A stretch of DNA of 64,000 bases. Origin: Calditrichota bacterium. GTDB lineage: Bacteria > Calditrichota > Calditrichia > RBG-13-44-9 > J042. Position 1 is the stretch's first letter. Every line of letters begins with the position of its first letter. The notes beneath the pieces are model-generated. The model did no database searches and was not told where the DNA came from. It saw only the letters and a program-made list of their open reading frames with translations. The stretch lies in assembly GCA_013150955.1 (NCBI GenBank), contig JAADJD010000005.1, positions 1 through 64,000 of the forward strand. The letters are read 5' to 3'. A program made the translations under genes and the position numbers. Of this stretch, positions 33,300 to 41,479 are shown piece by piece.

Positions 33300-34361
33300 A
33301 TGGAAACAAGGAGAGGAGTTCGAAGCGGGGCTGGTTTTCAACTGGCCGGCTTCCCGAAGGAATTTGAAAGAAATATATGGGAAGAGCTGGATAAACGGTT
33401 CTGGTCAATTTTACTGATAACCTGGGTCGTGTCATTCGGATTGGCGTTTTATTTATCCAATAAAGAATGGCATATCAGCGAAGAAGAAATTGCCAAGTTG
33501 AAAGAAAAAGTGATCCGAACGGTTTATTCGGATATTATCATAACTGAGGAGCCGGCGGTGGAAGAGACGGGGATCGAAGGTCCCGGTATGGCGGAAGAGC
33601 AGAAGGCCGAGGAAAAGGAGATTAGTGAAGAGGGCAAAAAGATTGTTGAGGAATCGGTTGCGGAGCGGGTGCAGCGACGTCGGCGTGCCAGGAAATCGCG
33701 GGCGCAGCGGACGCGTCAGATGGAGCAGGCGGTGGCTTCTACGGGTATTCTGGCCGTGGCCACAGCAGCCGGTGGCGGTGGTGGCGGTGACGTCGGGTTT
33801 GCCGATGTGTTGAAAGACGTAGGGGGTGCAGGTGGTGTGGCTGATATTGGAAAGGTGGTTGAAGGAACTTCCGGATTGGTGGCTGCCACCAGCAGCAAGG
33901 AACGGACCCGGGTGGCCAAAGGCGGTGGCTATCGGGGTGCGGGTGAAGGTGTGGGAATTGACGATTTGATTGAAGGTGAAGGCGTATCCCGTTCGGCCTC
34001 TTTCCGACGGCGCGGGGAGATCAAACTGGCCGCCAGTGATCTGGGACTGTCCGGAGCAGCCACAGGAGCGGCTTCCCGTGATCCCGAAAGCCTGATGCTG
34101 GTAATCAATCAAAATAAGGGATCCGTCGAATACTGTATTCAAAAGAGTTTGAAGGTTAATCCCAGCTTAAAAGGCCGCATCGATCTGGAGCTGGAGATTG
34201 ATCCCAATGGCCGGGTGGTAAAAGTGCGGGTGATCAAGTCCACCATTCCAGATAAAAAATTGGAACGGTGTATCCTGCGTACGGTAAAACGCTGGCGAGG
34301 CTTTGGGAAGATTGATCCCACTTACGGAAACTTGCGATTGCGATTGCCGTTCATCATTTAA
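33300..34361 (+). CDS. TonB-like envelope protein with AgmX/PglI-type C-terminal domain
   Basis: A 353-residue inner-membrane protein. It has a short cytoplasmic N-terminus, one membrane helix (WSILLITWVVSFGLAFYL, about 35-52) and an acidic then Arg/Gly-rich periplasmic linker, with glycine runs near 155-175. The C-terminal domain (about 260-353) reads VEYCIQKSLKVNPSLKGRID, then DPNGRVVKVRVIKST and LERCILRTVKRW. Cys279 and Cys324 sit where AgmX/PglI-type proteins have a paired cysteine. It would transmit TolQR motion to outer partners. It is the last gene of the operon, and an intrinsic terminator follows. Confidence 0.85.
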   Translation: METRRGVRSGAGFQLAGFPKEFERNIWEELDKRFWSILLITWVVSFGLAFYLSNKEWHISEEEIAKLKEKVIRTVYSDIIITEEPAVEETGIEGPGMAEEQKAEEKEISEEGKKIVEESVAERVQRRRRARKSRAQRTRQMEQAVASTGILAVATAAGGGGGGDVGFADVLKDVGGAGGVADIGKVVEGTSGLVAATSSKERTRVAKGGGYRGAGEGVGIDDLIEGEGVSRSASFRRRGEIKLAASDLGLSGAATGAASRDPESLMLVINQNKGSVEYCIQKSLKVNPSLKGRIDLELEIDPNGRVVKVRVIKSTIPDKKLERCILRTVKRWRGFGKIDPTYGNLRLRLPFII

Positions 34362-34395
34362 TCAGTGCAAAAAACAATTAATACGACGTTTATAA

Positions 34396-34421
34396 AAAAC
34401 CTGCCTTGTGCAGGTTTTTTT
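34396..34421 (+). terminator. Intrinsic terminator of the TolQR/AgmX operon
   Basis: The stem AACCTGC / GCAGGTT (34398-34404 with 34410-34416) encloses a 5-nt loop and runs straight into seven T residues. It lies 35 bp after the stop of the AgmX-like gene. Confidence 0.92.
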
Positions 34422-34431
34422 ATTCCCCAAT

Positions 34432-34641
34432 TTGCATTCGCCTAAGAATCGCACGAGTGAATACGAACAAAAATAATCCCAAAAAATGCGTTAAACCACG
34501 CATCACGCGAATGAATTCGAAAAAAATCAACAAAATCGCGAATATATCCGTGAAAACATTTTCATCCAGATAGAATCAGGTGCATTCTATTATTTTCATT
34601 GGTGTCCATTCGTGTAATTCGTAGGCGAATGCTTAATCTGG
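34432..34641. repeat. Dispersed palindromic intergenic element, copy 2
   Basis: About 210 bp running from 'TTGCATTCGCCTAAGAATCG' to 'ATTCGTGTAATTCGTAGG' and 'TGCTTAATCTGGG'. Its ends are imperfect reverse complements. The right end touches the 3' end of arsC, whose TGA stop lies just outside the element. Confidence 0.75.
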
Positions 34642-34643
34642 GT

Positions 34644-35084
34644 TCAAATATTCGAAGAAGTGGACGGTCGCAAACGGGTGAAATAAAATTCCGTAAACGT
34701 TTTTCGAATTTGATCCCGGATACGGCGAAAGGTGGACAGAATCTCCCCGGAAGTTCCCGTGGCCCGGGCCGGATCTTCAAAGCCGAAATGAAGGCGTTGT
34801 CCCACCTGTCCCGGAAACACCGGACACGTCTCCCGGGCATCATCACACACAGTGATCACGTAGTCGAAGTTCATACTCAGGAATTCAGACACCGATTTTG
34901 GTCGTGCTGTAGAAAGGTCGATACCAATCTCCCGCATGACCTGGATGGCAAGCGGATGAACCTGTTCTGCTGGCCGGGTACCGGCGGAGTACACTTCCAG
35001 TTGAGGATCCAGGGATTTTAAGATCCCTTCCGCCATCTGACTACGACAGGAGTTACCCGTGCACAGGATCAATATTCGGTACAT
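34644..35084 (-). CDS. arsC: Arsenate reductase, low-molecular-weight phosphatase (thioredoxin-linked) type
   Basis: A 146-residue enzyme with the P-loop CTGNSCRS (CX5R, Cys8 and Arg14) at the N-terminus and the redox pair Cys80 and Cys87 in VITVCDDARETCPVFPG. This three-cysteine relay defines the ArsC family that reduces arsenate to arsenite using thioredoxin, and separates it from plain tyrosine phosphatases. It is a single minus-strand gene with no arsR, arsB or acr3 beside it, so the arsenite exporter must lie elsewhere. Its 3' end abuts a dispersed repeat. Confidence 0.9.
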   Translation of the reverse strand: MYRILILCTGNSCRSQMAEGILKSLDPQLEVYSAGTRPAEQVHPLAIQVMREIGIDLSTARPKSVSEFLSMNFDYVITVCDDARETCPVFPGQVGQRLHFGFEDPARATGTSGEILSTFRRIRDQIRKTFTEFYFTRLRPSTSSNI

Positions 35085-35389
35085 AAATATTCCATTATTA
35101 AGTTAGATAAGAAGTTAAAGTCCACCACCTGTTTGAGCAAACGATAATCATCGTTTTTGTGTTCGGTGTGGGATCCTTCATCCATTTCCCACCAGTTTTT
35201 TGTACCATCGCCTGGTGATAGCCTTATGTTACGGATTGATCTTGAATAAAAAATATCTAAGTGACCAATTAAATTTAGTCGCGATCTGTGTTTGGGGATT
35301 GGGGTGGAATAACGAGTCGAGGATCAGGAAGAAATCCGGACTTCCTGAAAATTGGATTTTCAAACAATTTTTTAAACCTTGTGAAATTT
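35085..35389. other. Intergenic region without a supported gene
   Basis: The 366-bp divergent gap between arsC and aspS is AT-rich. A 69-codon frame at 35200-35409 has no ribosome-binding site and an unlikely protein sequence. Apart from the aspS promoter near 35390, nothing is recognised. Confidence 0.6.
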
Positions 35390-35419
35390 TTGATATTCCG
35401 TTAAATTAAAGTTTATGAT
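35390..35419 (+). promoter_or_regulatory. Candidate sigma-70 promoter for aspS
   Basis: TTGATA (35390-35395) and TATGAT (35414-35419), each five of six matches, are separated by 18 bp and end 31 bp before the aspS GTG. Confidence 0.5.
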
Positions 35420-35450
35420 TTTAATGTAAAACAAAGGGGATGATGTCGGC

Positions 35451-37217
35451 GTGAAGCTCAAGCGTACGCACACCTGTGGTGAATTAAATTTATCCCATAC
35501 CGGACAAAAAGTGGTGTTAAATGGCTGGGTCGATAACTGGCGAGATCACGGTGGCATTATTTTTATTGATTTGCGGGATCGGTATGGAAAGACCCAGGTG
35601 GTGTTTTACCCGGAGAATGCAGATATTTATGCCACCGCCAAAAAATTGCGTTCGGAGTACGTCATTGCAGTAAAAGGGGAGGTCCAGGCGCGCCCTCCGG
35701 AAGCGGTAAATCCCAACCTTTCCACCGGGGAAATTGAAGTCCGGGTGGAAGCGCTGGAACTGTTGAATGTCAGTCAGGTGCCACCGTTTGAAATTAAGGA
35801 TTATGTGGATGCTTCGGAAGATCTGCGCTTGCGCTATCGTTATCTGGACTTACGCCGTCCCAAATTGCAACGGAACATTTTATTGCGACATCGATTGGCA
35901 CAATTTACCCGACAGTTTTTCGATCAGGAAGGATTCGTTGAGATTGAAACCCCTTTTCTAACCAAAAGTACACCGGAAGGGGCCCGGGATTTTCTGGTGC
36001 CATCTCGATTGCATCGTGGGAAGTTTTACGCATTGCCCCAATCCCCGCAAACTTACAAACAAATCCTGATGGTTTCTGGGTTCGATAAATATTTCCAGAT
36101 AGTCAAGTGCTTCCGCGATGAGGATCTTCGAAAAGATCGACAACCGGAATTCACCCAGATTGACATCGAGATGTCGTTTGTGGATGAGGATGATGTGATG
36201 GGCGTGGTAGAGCGCTACATCCAGCAACTGTTCAAACAGCTTTTTGATGAGGACATTCCCATCCCTTTTCCGCGAATTCCATATCACGAAGCCATGGAAC
36301 GATTTGGCAGCGATAAACCCGATTTGCGGTTTGGATTGGAATTGAATGAAGTCACTCCCCTATTTTCGAACACGGCGTTTAATGTTTTCGCTTCGGTGGT
36401 GAAGGCAAAGGGGTATATTGGTGCGCTGGTTGTTCCCCAGGCCAGTTCGTATAGCCGGAAGCAGATTGAGCAACTGGGGAAATACATCGAAAGTCTGGGA
36501 GGGAAGGGTCTGGCGCATGTGAAATTTATGAATGGGCAACTGGAAGGGGGCATAAGTAAGTTTTTATCCGCAGATGAACACCAGGCGCTCAAAACTCAGC
36601 TATCCCTGAAAGACGATGCATTAATTTTAATGGTTGCCGATACGCATCGTGAATTTGCTCAGACGCTGCTGGGGAGTTTGCGGTTGCGTCTGGCAGAAGA
36701 GCTGGATCTGATTGACAAAAGTGTGAAAAAATTTCACTGGGTGGTGGATTTCCCGTTGCTGGAATACGATGAGGAGGAACAGCGATACGTAGCCCGACAC
36801 CATCCGTTTACCTCACCTAAGTTAGAAGATATTAACAAGTTAGAAAGCCAACCCGAAGAAGTGCGGGCCCGAGCATACGACTTGATCTTTAATGGCAATG
36901 AAATTGCAGGGGGAAGTATTCGTATTCATACGCGTGAGATGCAGGAGAAGATGTTTCGTCTATTAAAGATTGAACCGGATGAGGCAGAACGTAAATTTGG
37001 ATTTCTGATGGAAGCGTTCCAGTATGGGGCGCCTCCGCACGGGGGAATTGCCTTTGGATTCGACCGGCTGGTCATGCTGATTGCGGATACGCCGTCCATT
37101 CGGGATGTGATTGCGTTTCCCAAAACGGCCAGTGCGGTGGGGTTAATGGAAAATACCCCATCCGAAGTGGATCCGCAGCAACTCAAAGAATTGGGGATTT
37201 CCATTGAAAATAAATAA
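35451..37217 (+). CDS. aspS: Aspartyl-tRNA synthetase, bacterial type
   Basis: A 588-residue class II synthetase. It has the N-terminal OB fold (VVLNGWVDNWRDHGGIIFID), motif 2 region (FRDEDLRKDRQPEFTQIDIEMSF), the bacterial GAD insertion (from about 280; GSDKPDLRFGLELNEVTPLF) and motif 3 GGIAFGFDRLVMLIAD. The residue after 'RD' in the anticodon-binding loop is His (RDHGG), as in non-discriminating AspRS of Pseudomonas. Discriminating enzymes such as that of E. coli have Leu. It may therefore also charge tRNA-Asn for amidation. It starts at a GTG. Confidence 0.96.
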   Translation: MKLKRTHTCGELNLSHTGQKVVLNGWVDNWRDHGGIIFIDLRDRYGKTQVVFYPENADIYATAKKLRSEYVIAVKGEVQARPPEAVNPNLSTGEIEVRVEALELLNVSQVPPFEIKDYVDASEDLRLRYRYLDLRRPKLQRNILLRHRLAQFTRQFFDQEGFVEIETPFLTKSTPEGARDFLVPSRLHRGKFYALPQSPQTYKQILMVSGFDKYFQIVKCFRDEDLRKDRQPEFTQIDIEMSFVDEDDVMGVVERYIQQLFKQLFDEDIPIPFPRIPYHEAMERFGSDKPDLRFGLELNEVTPLFSNTAFNVFASVVKAKGYIGALVVPQASSYSRKQIEQLGKYIESLGGKGLAHVKFMNGQLEGGISKFLSADEHQALKTQLSLKDDALILMVADTHREFAQTLLGSLRLRLAEELDLIDKSVKKFHWVVDFPLLEYDEEEQRYVARHHPFTSPKLEDINKLESQPEEVRARAYDLIFNGNEIAGGSIRIHTREMQEKMFRLLKIEPDEAERKFGFLMEAFQYGAPPHGGIAFGFDRLVMLIADTPSIRDVIAFPKTASAVGLMENTPSEVDPQQLKELGISIENK

Positions 37218-37238
37218 TTTTGCTTTTCCAATTGTCTC

Positions 37239-37267
37239 TTGACAAAAAAATTAATCTTTAGTATCTT
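37239..37267 (+). promoter_or_regulatory. Sigma-70 promoter for the lipoprotein/LysM pair
   Basis: A perfect TTGACA (37239-37244) is followed after exactly 17 bp by TATCTT (37262-37267). The gene start is 38 bp further on. This is among the best sigma-70 matches in the window and suggests strong expression of the two envelope genes. Confidence 0.65.
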
Positions 37268-37304
37268 AACTTAACTAAATCAAGAAATTAAGAGGAGGCT
37301 TGTT

Positions 37305-37586
37305 ATGAAAAACTCGAAAAAAGTGGTAGCGCTTCTACTTTCGGCAAGTATGGCGTTGTCCTTACTGTTGAGTACCGGTTGTGCCCGTCATCCCAATGAG
37401 GAACAGATTCGTGTTCTGGAAGAAACCCGTGCTGCCGCTCTCGCCGCTGAAAAACAACTGGAAGAAAAGCGTCAGGAACGCATGAAGCTTGAAAAACAGC
37501 TGGAAGAAAAAAAGCAAATGCTGGAAAAAGCCAAGAAAGAACGTGATGAAGTGAAGAAACGCATTGAAGCCACGAAAAGTGAATAA
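37305..37586 (+). CDS. Small coiled-coil lipoprotein
   Basis: A 93-residue protein. The signal peptide ends in the lipobox LSTGC (Cys26). The mature 67 residues form one continuous heptad coiled coil (AAEKQLEEKRQERMKLEKQ ... KAKKERDEVKKR). In size and form it resembles Lpp-like or spacer lipoproteins that tether or space the outer membrane, although no C-terminal Lys anchor motif is evident. AGAGGAGG lies before the ATG. It is followed after 22 bp by the LysM protein, which is probably co-transcribed and may be its partner at the cell wall. Confidence 0.8.
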   Translation: MKNSKKVVALLLSASMALSLLLSTGCARHPNEEQIRVLEETRAAALAAEKQLEEKRQERMKLEKQLEEKKQMLEKAKKERDEVKKRIEATKSE

Positions 37587-37608
37587 TTAAGGTGAGAGGA
37601 GGCAAAAA

Positions 37609-38457
37609 ATGAAAAATAAAGTTGCTTTAATTGCAATACTGGTCCTTTCCGTATTTGCATTTAACCTGTTTGCCCAACAGTACAGCTATGATTATAAGAC
37701 CATGAGCATGGATGAGTATAAGGCGGAATTGGCCAAATGGCAGCAGCGGGAAGCGGATGCCAAGGCAGCAATCGCTGAGGAAGAGGCCAAAATTGCGAAA
37801 TTGAAAGAAGAGATTGCGGCCGTGGAAAAGGAAATCGATGCAGTTTATAACGAAATTTACGCGTTACTGGAAACCGACGAAGCCGGTTATAAGGCTTTCC
37901 TGGAACAGCTCAAATCCTTCGAAAATGATCTGCAGGCCTTTACGGCGCTGTCCCCCGAAGAAATTTATGAAAAACGTTCCGAGCTGGATGCGTTTAAAGC
38001 TCGCCTGGAAGAGCTGAAAAAAGATAAACGTAGTCTGGGTGTGGAAGCAAATGAAACCCTGAGCCGGATTGAAAACCTTATTGCCCAGGCGGAAAAGAAG
38101 GCTCAGCCGGCAGCGGCCGGACGCTACGAGGTTCAGCGTGGGGATTATCTGTGGAAAATCGCCAAACGTCCCGATGTGTACGGCGATCCGTATGCATGGA
38201 TCCGAATTTACACGGCCAATAAGGATCAAATTAAAAATCCGGATTTAATTTATCCCCGTCAGGTATTCCGGATTCCCAAAGTGGCCGGCCCCAATGAATA
38301 CTGGGTGGAGCGAGGGGATTACCTGAGCAAGATTGCTGGACTGGCCAATGTCTATGGAAATCCCTTTAATTGGCAGAAAATTTACGAAGCCAACCGCGAT
38401 GTGATCTCGGATCCGAATCTGATTTATCCGTACATGATTCTGGTGATTCCCCGTTAA
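37609..38457 (+). CDS. Secreted coiled-coil protein with two LysM domains
   Basis: A 282-residue protein. The signal peptide (NKVALIAILVLSVFAFNLFA) is cleaved after FAQ. A coiled coil spans about 40-165 (KAAIAEEEAKIAKLKEEIAA). Two LysM-type peptidoglycan-binding repeats follow at about 172-224 (YEVQRGDYLWKIAKRPDVYG) and 230-281 (YWVERGDYLSKIAGLANVYG), each ending in 'LIYP...IP'. No catalytic domain is present, so it probably binds the wall structurally. The shape parallels YbgF/CpoB-like or LysM spacer proteins. A strong terminator follows. Confidence 0.88.
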   Translation: MKNKVALIAILVLSVFAFNLFAQQYSYDYKTMSMDEYKAELAKWQQREADAKAAIAEEEAKIAKLKEEIAAVEKEIDAVYNEIYALLETDEAGYKAFLEQLKSFENDLQAFTALSPEEIYEKRSELDAFKARLEELKKDKRSLGVEANETLSRIENLIAQAEKKAQPAAAGRYEVQRGDYLWKIAKRPDVYGDPYAWIRIYTANKDQIKNPDLIYPRQVFRIPKVAGPNEYWVERGDYLSKIAGLANVYGNPFNWQKIYEANRDVISDPNLIYPYMILVIPR

Positions 38458-38486
38458 TTAAATCGAAGCATGAAGCGGCATAAAAA

Positions 38487-38520
38487 TAAAAGGCTCTTGG
38501 GTTCTACCAAGAGCCTTTTT
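38487..38520 (+). terminator. Intrinsic terminator after the LysM gene
   Basis: A 13-bp stem (AAAAGGCTCTTGG at 38488-38500 with CCAAGAGCCTTTT at 38507-38519) with a 6-nt loop runs into a T tract. It lies 30 bp after the stop codon. Confidence 0.95.
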
Positions 38521-38565
38521 AATTTTTATTCGCACCTAAATTTATAGGAGGACATCGAGGAGAAG

Positions 38566-39540
38566 TTGGAAAAGGTATTCAAGCTGGAAAAAGTCGATCC
38601 CCTGATATTGTTAGGATATCAGGATCAAAATTTAAAGATTATAGAGAGGCATTTTCCGGTTCAAATCATTGCGCGTGGGAATCAAATCAAATTAATCGGA
38701 CCGGATGCGGAAGTGGAGCAGGTCGAAAATGTGTTGTCCGAACTGGTATTTCTGGCCAATCGCAATAAAACGGTCACCCCAGAAGATGTCGAGACCGTGG
38801 TGCACGTTGTTAAAGCCCATACCCCGGTGATTGAAGGCACCGTAGAAGCGGAAAAAACGGTAAGCCGATCGCGGGAACTGGATGAGGTTATCTTGTTTAC
38901 CAAAAGGGGCTTTGTTAAACCCCGCACACCGGGACAGCGGCGCATTGTGGAGGCCATTCGCGACTACGACATCGTGGTGGTGATTGGTCCTGCAGGCACC
39001 GGAAAAACGTACCTGGCCGTGGCTCTGGCCGTGGCCGCGTTGAAAAATAAGGAAGTCAACAAAATTGTGCTGGCCCGTCCCGCCGTGGAAGCCGGAGAAA
39101 GTCTGGGATACCTGCCCGGTGATTTTCGGGAGAAGATTGATCCGTACCTGCGGCCACTATATGATGCCCTGGAAGAAATGTTACCCCGCGAATTGATCCG
39201 AAAATACATGGAGCAGGGGGTAATCGAGGTCATTCCGCTGGCCTATATGCGGGGACGAACCTTGAACAATGCCTTTGTGATTTTAGATGAGGCCCAGAAT
39301 GCCACCTCTCTTCAAATGAAAATGTTTTTGACCCGATTGGGCATCAATTCCCGTGCCATCATTAATGGCGATATTACCCAAATCGATTTACCGGATAAAA
39401 ACAACTCTGGCTTGCTGGAAATTCAGGAAGTATTGAAGGATGTGGAAGGCATTGCTTTTATTTATCTGGACCGACAGGATGTGGTTCGCCACCGGCTGGT
39501 GCGCGATATCATCCATGCTTATGATGCATATAAAAAATGA
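38566..39540 (+). CDS. phoH: PhoH-family ATPase
   Basis: A 324-residue protein. It has an N-terminal KH-like/RNA-binding region (about 1-110) and a PhoH ATPase domain with Walker A GPAGTGKT, followed by LARPAVEAGESLGYLPGDF and the Walker B region NAFVILDEAQNAT. RNA-related roles (helicase or RNase partner, YbeZ-like) are proposed for the family. It starts at TTG with GAGGAG four bases upstream. Its stop overlaps an ATG in ATGA, but the thiolase start is more likely 12 bases later. Confidence 0.92.
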   Translation: MEKVFKLEKVDPLILLGYQDQNLKIIERHFPVQIIARGNQIKLIGPDAEVEQVENVLSELVFLANRNKTVTPEDVETVVHVVKAHTPVIEGTVEAEKTVSRSRELDEVILFTKRGFVKPRTPGQRRIVEAIRDYDIVVVIGPAGTGKTYLAVALAVAALKNKEVNKIVLARPAVEAGESLGYLPGDFREKIDPYLRPLYDALEEMLPRELIRKYMEQGVIEVIPLAYMRGRTLNNAFVILDEAQNATSLQMKMFLTRLGINSRAIINGDITQIDLPDKNNSGLLEIQEVLKDVEGIAFIYLDRQDVVRHRLVRDIIHAYDAYKK

Positions 39541-39551
39541 AGGAGAACCTT

Positions 39552-40736
39552 ATGGGCAACTCGCGAGAAGTCGTTATCGTATCTGCCGTTCGAACACCTA
39601 TTGGAAGCTTTAATGGAGCGCTGGCATCGTTAACGGCTCCCCAGCTCGGTAGTCTGGTAATTAAGGAAGCGCTGAAGCGGGCGGGATTGAAAAACGAGGA
39701 TGTCGATGCGGTAATTATGGGAAACGTATTGACAGCGGGTGTTGGACAGGCGCCTGCCAGACAGGCCGCTATTTTTGCCGGTTTGCCGACCAGCGTGGAT
39801 TGTATGACCATTAACAAAGTGTGTGGTTCCGGACTCAAAGCCGTGATGCTGGCCCGAAACGAAATTGCACTGAATGAAGCCGATGTGGTGGTGGCCGGCG
39901 GCATGGAGAGCATGAGCAACGCTCCTTATTTATTATCAAAAGCGCGTTTTGGGTATCGGATGGGACATGGGCAGTTGATCGACAGCATGATAAACGATGG
40001 ATTGTGGGACGTTTACAATAACTTTCACATGGGCAATGCGGCCGAACTCTGTGCCCGTGAATGTCAGGTCCCCCGTGAGGCCCAGGATGAATTCGCCGTT
40101 CTGAGTTACAGGCGGGCTTTAGAAGCGCAGGAGAAAGGGTATTTCAAAGAAGAAATCGTTCCGGTGACGGTCAAAGAAAAGAAAGGGGAACGGATTGTGG
40201 AACAGGACGAGGAACCGGGAAAAGTGAAGTTCGAGAAAATTCCCAATCTCCGCCCTGCATTTGAGGAGCAGGGTACCATTACCGCAGCCAATGCATCGAA
40301 GATTAATGATGGGGCTGCGGCAGTGGTTGTGATGTCTGCCGAGGCGGCAGAGAGACACGGAATCCAGCCAATGGCCCGAATCGTTGCGCAGGCAACTGCA
40401 TCAAAAGATCCGGAATGGTTTACCACCGCACCGGCGGATGCCATTGAAAAGGTACTGAAGAAGGCCAATTTAACCAAGGACGACATTGACCTTTATGAGA
40501 TTAATGAAGCGTTTGCGGTGGTCACGCTGGCGGTGAATAAAATTCTGGGTCTGGATGTCAATAAGGTGAACATTGCGGGAGGTGCGGTGGCATTGGGACA
40601 TCCCATTGGTGCCAGTGGGGCACGCATTTTGACAACCTTGCTTTATAATTTAAAGCGCACTGGCGGAAAACGGGGACTGGCTTCACTGTGTATCGGTGGT
40701 GGCGAGGCTGTGGCTGTGATTGTTGAAATGTTATAG
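39552..40736 (+). CDS. Acetyl-CoA acetyltransferase (thiolase)
   Basis: A 394-residue thiolase. The acyl-accepting Cys91 is in NKVCGSGLKA, the catalytic His in GGAVALGHPIGASGARI, and the second active-site Cys in LCIGGGEAVAV. Thiolases interconvert acetoacetyl-CoA and two acetyl-CoA (or longer beta-ketoacyl-CoA). The closeness to atoB/phaA-type enzymes and the length of about 393 favour the biosynthetic type. The ATG at 39552 has AAGGAG seven bases upstream and is preferred over the one at 39537. Neighbours (phoH, nusB) give no metabolic context. Confidence 0.93.
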   Translation: MGNSREVVIVSAVRTPIGSFNGALASLTAPQLGSLVIKEALKRAGLKNEDVDAVIMGNVLTAGVGQAPARQAAIFAGLPTSVDCMTINKVCGSGLKAVMLARNEIALNEADVVVAGGMESMSNAPYLLSKARFGYRMGHGQLIDSMINDGLWDVYNNFHMGNAAELCARECQVPREAQDEFAVLSYRRALEAQEKGYFKEEIVPVTVKEKKGERIVEQDEEPGKVKFEKIPNLRPAFEEQGTITAANASKINDGAAAVVVMSAEAAERHGIQPMARIVAQATASKDPEWFTTAPADAIEKVLKKANLTKDDIDLYEINEAFAVVTLAVNKILGLDVNKVNIAGGAVALGHPIGASGARILTTLLYNLKRTGGKRGLASLCIGGGEAVAVIVEML

Positions 40737-40777
40737 GAAGTTTACCGCTGAATATACCTGGAAAAAAACCACACTTT

Positions 40778-40816
40778 GCCGGGATGTTCCCACGGGGAAC
40801 ATCCCGGCAATTTTTT
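40778..40816 (+). terminator. Intrinsic terminator after the thiolase gene
   Basis: The 14-bp perfect stem GCCGGGATGTTCCC / GGGAACATCCCGGC (40778-40791 with 40795-40808) has a 3-nt loop and is followed by AATTTTTT. The remaining DNA up to nusB (about 180 bp) is AT-rich with nothing recognised. Confidence 0.93.
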
Positions 40817-40999
40817 GTGGGGGATGTGGGGACGGGAAGGTTGGTGTCATTGATGGTATTAATCAAAAGTTTACATAAGTCAACAAAAAATGAAGAGTTA
40901 CAGCACCAGAAAAATGGGTGAAATTGACGGAGCGCACTTTTTAAAAATTTTTCTCGATGTATTTTTCACAAATTGCAGTTGGAAAATGGAGTATGGTCC

Positions 41000-41479
41000 A
41001 TGATTTCGAGACGACACGCGCGACGCATCGCTCTCCAGATTTTGTTCGCCAATGAATTTTTGAAAGAAGATGTTCAAACCGTCTCTCGGCGGGTACTGGA
41101 GAGTCTGGAAGAAAAGCCCAGTAATTTTACCATGGAACTGGTAGAAAAGACTGCCCGCAACAAGGATGAGCTCGACCGCCTGATTGAAGAGCACCTGAAG
41201 AACTGGGATCTGAGCCGAATTGCGGTGCTGGATCGAGTGCTGATTCGAATGGCACTGGCCGAAATGCTGTATTTCCCGGATATTCCTGTAGAGGTGACCA
41301 TAAATGAAGCGTTGGAAATTGGAAAAGATTTTTGTAATTTAAAGAGTCGGCGGTTTATTAATGGAATTCTGGATTCGATTTATAAGGATCTTCGAAAACG
41401 CAATGTGCTCATCAAAAAATTAGAGGCCGACGCCAAGCACCGATCCGGTAGCGAGGTGAAAAAAGGAAACCTGATGTGA
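41000..41479 (+). CDS. nusB: NusB transcription antitermination factor
   Basis: A 159-residue all-helical RNA-binding protein. The Arg-rich start SRRHARRIALQILFANEF binds boxA RNA, and the C-terminal signature is IPVEVTINEALEIGKDFC followed by SRRFINGILDSIYKDLR. With NusE it forms the rRNA antitermination complex. The ATG at 41000 has GGAG nine bases upstream. Longer frames from 40973 are unlikely. The stop overlaps the GTG of the phosphoesterase gene. Confidence 0.92.
   Translation: MISRRHARRIALQILFANEFLKEDVQTVSRRVLESLEEKPSNFTMELVEKTARNKDELDRLIEEHLKNWDLSRIAVLDRVLIRMALAEMLYFPDIPVEVTINEALEIGKDFCNLKSRRFINGILDSIYKDLRKRNVLIKKLEADAKHRSGSEVKKGNLM

Noticed and set aside
35200-35409. 69-codon forward frame upstream of aspS
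   Set aside because: No ribosome-binding site, a Trp/Cys/Asn-rich sequence unlike real proteins, and it overlaps the aspS promoter region.
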